NCBI GenBank assembly: GCA_902465495.1
Contig: CABQND010000002.1
Span: 1 to 64,000 of the forward strand
DNA length: 64,000 nt
Direction of reading: 5' to 3'
DNA from: an uncultured Eubacteriales bacterium
GTDB lineage: Bacteria > Bacillota > Clostridia > Christensenellales > Borkfalkiaceae
This document shows positions 61,548 to 64,000 of this stretch, in pieces (the first letter of the stretch is position 1; each line of letters starts with the position of its first letter). The notes beneath the pieces are model-generated. The model was not told the origin of the DNA. It did not search any database and saw only the letters and a program-made list of their open reading frames with translations. The position numbers and the translations under genes are program-made.

Positions 61548-61720
61548 CTATTTTTTAAAGAGATTACAAAAAAATACGACAGAATTTTTTTCGGCAAAAC
61601 TGGCGCCTTTTCGTCAATAAAATTGAAAAAGGGCGTTGCGATTGGTGGTATTTTAAAAGGGCGCTTGGAAATGGCGCAGAGAAAACTCGTCTGCGGCGAG
61701 GCAGGGGGTAAGAAAAACGC

Positions 61721-62029
61721 ATGAAAGTGCAAGGCAATATTTCAAACGGGACCTTATACATATTCTTAAGCGGCGAACTGGATGAATACAATGCTCCGAT
61801 CGCGCGCAAGGAAGCTGACGAACTGATTGAAAAGCACATTTCCTGTGAGCGGGTGATATTCGATCTTTCGGGAGTAAAGTTCATGGATTCGACGGGGATC
61901 GGTTTTTTGGTCGGGCGATATAAAAAGTTGCATCGATGTTCGACGCCGGCATTTATTCAGTCGCCGAATTTTTCTGCGGATAAGATTTTGTCGATGAGCG
62001 GTGTATATACGCTGATTCCCAAGCTGTGA
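61721..62029 (+). CDS. spoIIAA: Anti-sigma-F factor antagonist SpoIIAA
   Basis: 102 residues, STAS fold. The phosphorylation-site motif is VKFMDSTGIGFLVGRYKKL, with Ser in FMDSTG. Its unphosphorylated form binds SpoIIAB and frees sigma-F in the forespore. RBS AGGGGGT precedes the ATG. It starts the three-gene spoIIA operon; a sigma-H-type promoter is expected upstream but was not identified. Confidence 0.93.
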   Translation: MKVQGNISNGTLYIFLSGELDEYNAPIARKEADELIEKHISCERVIFDLSGVKFMDSTGIGFLVGRYKKLHRCSTPAFIQSPNFSADKILSMSGVYTLIPKL

Positions 62030-62039
62030 GGTGAAGAAG

Positions 62040-62498
62040 ATGAATAATTATATGAAACTGGAAATTCCCGCTCTTTCTGAAAATGAACCATTTGCGCGCA
62101 GTGCCGTAGCGGCGTTTTGCGTCAGTCTCAATCCGTCCATGGACGAGCTGTCGGATGTAAAGACGGCGGTAAGCGAAGCCGTTACAAATTGTATTGTACA
62201 CGCGTATTCGGGCGGAGAAGGTGCTATAAAAATTGAATGCGAGATCGAGGACGATACGCTACATATACAAATTTCCGACACGGGCAAGGGGATCGAAGAT
62301 GTCGCGCAGGCGATTGAGCCTTTCTTTTCGACTCGTTCGGATGAGGAGCGATCGGGGATGGGATTTACGATCATGCAGACGTTTATGACGTCTTTTTGCG
62401 TAACTTCGGAGCCGGGCAAAGGCACTTCCGTTCGCATGAGCAAGCGATTCGGCGCGGGTACGGCGAAATCGCAAGGCGGGCTCGCCGATGCTCAGTGA
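62040..62498 (+). CDS. spoIIAB: Anti-sigma-F factor SpoIIAB
   Basis: 152 residues. ATG 62040 is chosen because GAGGTGA lies 5 bases before it (GTG 62031 lies within that RBS). The Bergerat ATP-binding motifs are VSEAVTNCIVHAY (N box), DTGKGIED (G1) and RSGMGFTIMQTFM (G2). The protein kinase phosphorylates SpoIIAA and holds sigma-F inactive. It overlaps sigF by 11 bp. Confidence 0.95.
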   Translation: MNNYMKLEIPALSENEPFARSAVAAFCVSLNPSMDELSDVKTAVSEAVTNCIVHAYSGGEGAIKIECEIEDDTLHIQISDTGKGIEDVAQAIEPFFSTRSDEERSGMGFTIMQTFMTSFCVTSEPGKGTSVRMSKRFGAGTAKSQGGLADAQ

Positions 62499-63210
62499 AG
62501 AGGAAACGCTGCGCTGTATCCGTGCGGCAAAGGCGGGTGATGCAGCTGCGAAAGAGACTCTTCTTTCGGGCAATGTATCCCTGTTAAAAAGCATTGTACG
62601 GCGCTATTTGGGCAAAGGTGTCGAGTTTGATGATTTGTTCCAGCTTGCGGGGATCGGGCTGTTAAAGGCTGTCGGCGGCTTTGACGAATCATTCGGGGTG
62701 CGGTTTTCTACGTATGCCGTTCCGATGATTGCGGGAGAGATCAAGCGCTTTATGCGCGATGACGGATCGGTCAAGGTTTCTCGGGCAATGAAATCAACGG
62801 CTAAAGAAATGAATCGCTATATTGAAGATTTCACGGCGGAGCACGGATTGGCTCCGACGGTTGCAGATATTGCCGCCAAATTCGGTATGGAAGAAAGTGA
62901 AGCCGTATTTGTGCTGGGTTCTTCGCGGATGCCGGTATCCATCTATGAGCAGGGTGAATATCGCGACGAAAAGACGCAGGAACTTGCAGACAAATTGCCG
63001 TCGGTGGATAATCAGGACGACATGATCGAAAAAATGCAATTGCGTACGGCAATTGAGGAGCTGCCGGAACGGGAGCGCAAGATCATTATGCTTCGCTATT
63101 TTCGAGACATGACGCAGAGCGAAGTCGCCGAAGTGATCGGTGTATCGCAAGTGCAGATCTCTCGCATTGAAAGCCGTGTGGTGGCGGAAATGAAACGTCG
63201 TTTAGGTTGA
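62488..63210 (+). CDS. sigF: RNA polymerase sigma-F factor
   Basis: 240 residues. Region 2 is GVEFDDLFQLAGIGLLKAV and FSTYAVPMIAGEIKRFMRDD; region 3 and region 4 (LPERERKIIMLRYFRDMTQSEVAEVIGVSQVQISRIE) follow. The context spoIIAA-spoIIAB identifies it as the forespore sigma factor rather than sigma-G or sigma-B. It shows the organism carries the core sporulation switch. Confidence 0.96.
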   Translation: MLSEEETLRCIRAAKAGDAAAKETLLSGNVSLLKSIVRRYLGKGVEFDDLFQLAGIGLLKAVGGFDESFGVRFSTYAVPMIAGEIKRFMRDDGSVKVSRAMKSTAKEMNRYIEDFTAEHGLAPTVADIAAKFGMEESEAVFVLGSSRMPVSIYEQGEYRDEKTQELADKLPSVDNQDDMIEKMQLRTAIEELPERERKIIMLRYFRDMTQSEVAEVIGVSQVQISRIESRVVAEMKRRLG

Positions 63211-63219
63211 ATAGAAAAG

Positions 63220-63249
63220 CGCCCTGCGCCGAATTTTCGGCGCAGGGCG
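63220..63249. terminator. Bidirectional terminator after sigF
   Basis: Fourteen-base arms with a TT loop (AATTTT centre), then TTGTTCTTCTTTT. Confidence 0.9.
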
Positions 63250-63292
63250 TTGTTCTTCTTTTAGCAAAGATTTATTTTGGAGATAAGCGTAT

Positions 63293-64000
63293 CTATTCAT
63301 TTTCGGGTAGTTCATCGAATCGGATTTCGTTAAAAGCAAAGACCGTATATGTTTGCCCTCGCACTCCCGATTTGGCTAAATATCCGCATCCTTCGATACA
63401 GAGGCAGATATCGGGCGGGGAATCATCGCCTTGCAGTGAAACGTCGGTGCTTTGCGATTCATATAGAAACAAATATTGCTCCTCGGTAAGCTCGAAAACA
63501 AAGTTGAGGATCAAAAGATCATCGTTTTTTCCGGCGCGGTATTGATTTGTGCTTTCGGCATCGGAAGCGTTTTCAGAGCTTTCATCGGACTGTGAACGAT
63601 GATTGCTGAGGACAGAAGTAATTTCGGGGTTGAAAGTGAATTTTTCGTATTTATCCGGCAAAAAGTCTTCTTCCCGATATTTTTGCAATACGCCGTAAGA
63701 TTCTTTACCGTAATCGTTCAGAAAACTTTCCGAAGTTGCCACGGCGGATGCGATCAGATAATATCCGTCGTATTTTTTGCCGTCTGCCGTTATGGATTTT
63801 TGGGCAGAAATATCTGTGAAAATGATGTTGCCGTAACTGTTATAAAAGGTTTCGCCGATTTTTTGTATGAGAAAACTTTTCTGTGGCGCAAATTCCGGTT
63901 CGTCCGATGCATTGTCAGTTTCCATGGGCAGGATGGTTACATACAAAGTGATTATGGAAGCGATTGCAACGATAGCGGCTACAATAATAGAAATTATTTT
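63293..64000 (-). CDS. Membrane-anchored or secreted protein, N-terminus outside window
   Basis: The minus-strand frame is open to base 64000, giving at least 235 residues. The first visible part is a TM or signal-anchor helix (KIISIIVAAIVAIASIITLY). The remaining 215 residues are a soluble, Asp/Ser/Glu-rich domain (FFTDISAQKSI-like strands, a Ser/Asp-rich linker around SDESSENASDAEST). The family is not recognised. It converges on sigF with a shared terminator. Confidence 0.6.
   Translation of the reverse strand, partial: KIISIIVAAIVAIASIITLYVTILPMETDNASDEPEFAPQKSFLIQKIGETFYNSYGNIIFTDISAQKSITADGKKYDGYYLIASAVATSESFLNDYGKESYGVLQKYREEDFLPDKYEKFTFNPEITSVLSNHRSQSDESSENASDAESTNQYRAGKNDDLLILNFVFELTEEQYLFLYESQSTDVSLQGDDSPPDICLCIEGCGYLAKSGVRGQTYTVFAFNEIRFDELPENE

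Noticed and set aside
61555..61600. Sigma-H promoter for spoIIAA
   Set aside because: A GAATTT at about 61575 with a poor upstream AGGA-like element is too weak to call.

Overview
The window comes from a spore-forming, Gram-positive bacterium of the Bacillota (Clostridia), most likely a gut or host-associated glycan degrader. The evidence is a spoIIAA-spoIIAB-sigF operon, a T-box leader in front of ileS, KtrAB-type potassium uptake, LplB/YtcP-type sugar ABC transporters without a local ATPase, a YesM/YesN-like two-component pair, strong AGGAGG ribosome binding sites, and many secreted lipoproteins or membrane-anchored surface proteins. The order Christensenellales is a guess from protein style, not a demonstrated placement.

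Layout. (1) 1-8434: operon of two ADP-ribosylglycohydrolase-fold proteins (the second secreted and frameshifted), a membrane-anchored binding protein and a 1514-residue surface esterase. (2) 8646-15262: AraC regulator divergent from two large multi-domain lipoproteins, the second with sialidase-like Asp boxes. (3) 15696-25664: sensor kinase and AraC-type response regulator, sugar-binding protein, two permeases, a beta-helix lipoprotein and an anchored lectin-like protein. (4) 25796-35767: chromosomal core genes: DUF3810 protein, ktrA/ktrB, a degenerate nitrilase-fold protein, a CBS protein, T-box plus ileS, an RNA methyltransferase and an RluA pseudouridine synthase. (5) 35945-38188: abundant-looking surface protein. 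(6) 38302-42030: GntR/LacI-type repressor divergent from a PfkB kinase, D-lyxose/mannose isomerase and class II aldolase. (7) 42183-43218: small cassette of an XRE repressor, two paralogous Cys-rich mini-proteins and two tiny ORFs, closed by a 58-bp perfect palindrome. (8) 43373-60131: broken SGNH esterase, LacI regulator and an eight-gene operon: GH38 alpha-mannosidase, ABC importer, GxGYxYP lipoprotein, GH28-like lipoprotein and two FnIII-like lipoproteins, ending in a CBM remnant. (9) 60132-61478: decayed DNA with an AraC fragment and hairpin repeats, then five tRNA genes on the minus strand. (10) 61721-64000: spoIIA operon and a truncated membrane-anchored protein.

How it fits together. 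Three separately regulated glycan-use modules (AraC, YesMN, LacI) supply secreted hydrolases and binding proteins, and two of them carry importers. The alpha-mannosidase operon could feed the isomerase-kinase-aldolase operon (mannose to fructose to a ketose phosphate to trioses), but that link is inference.

Three coding regions are broken by one extra base in a homopolymer (A5, A8, G6) and one also carries an in-frame stop, so either the assembly has homopolymer errors or several accessory genes are decaying. Terminators here are unusually long perfect palindromes, two sharing a 43-bp identical core.
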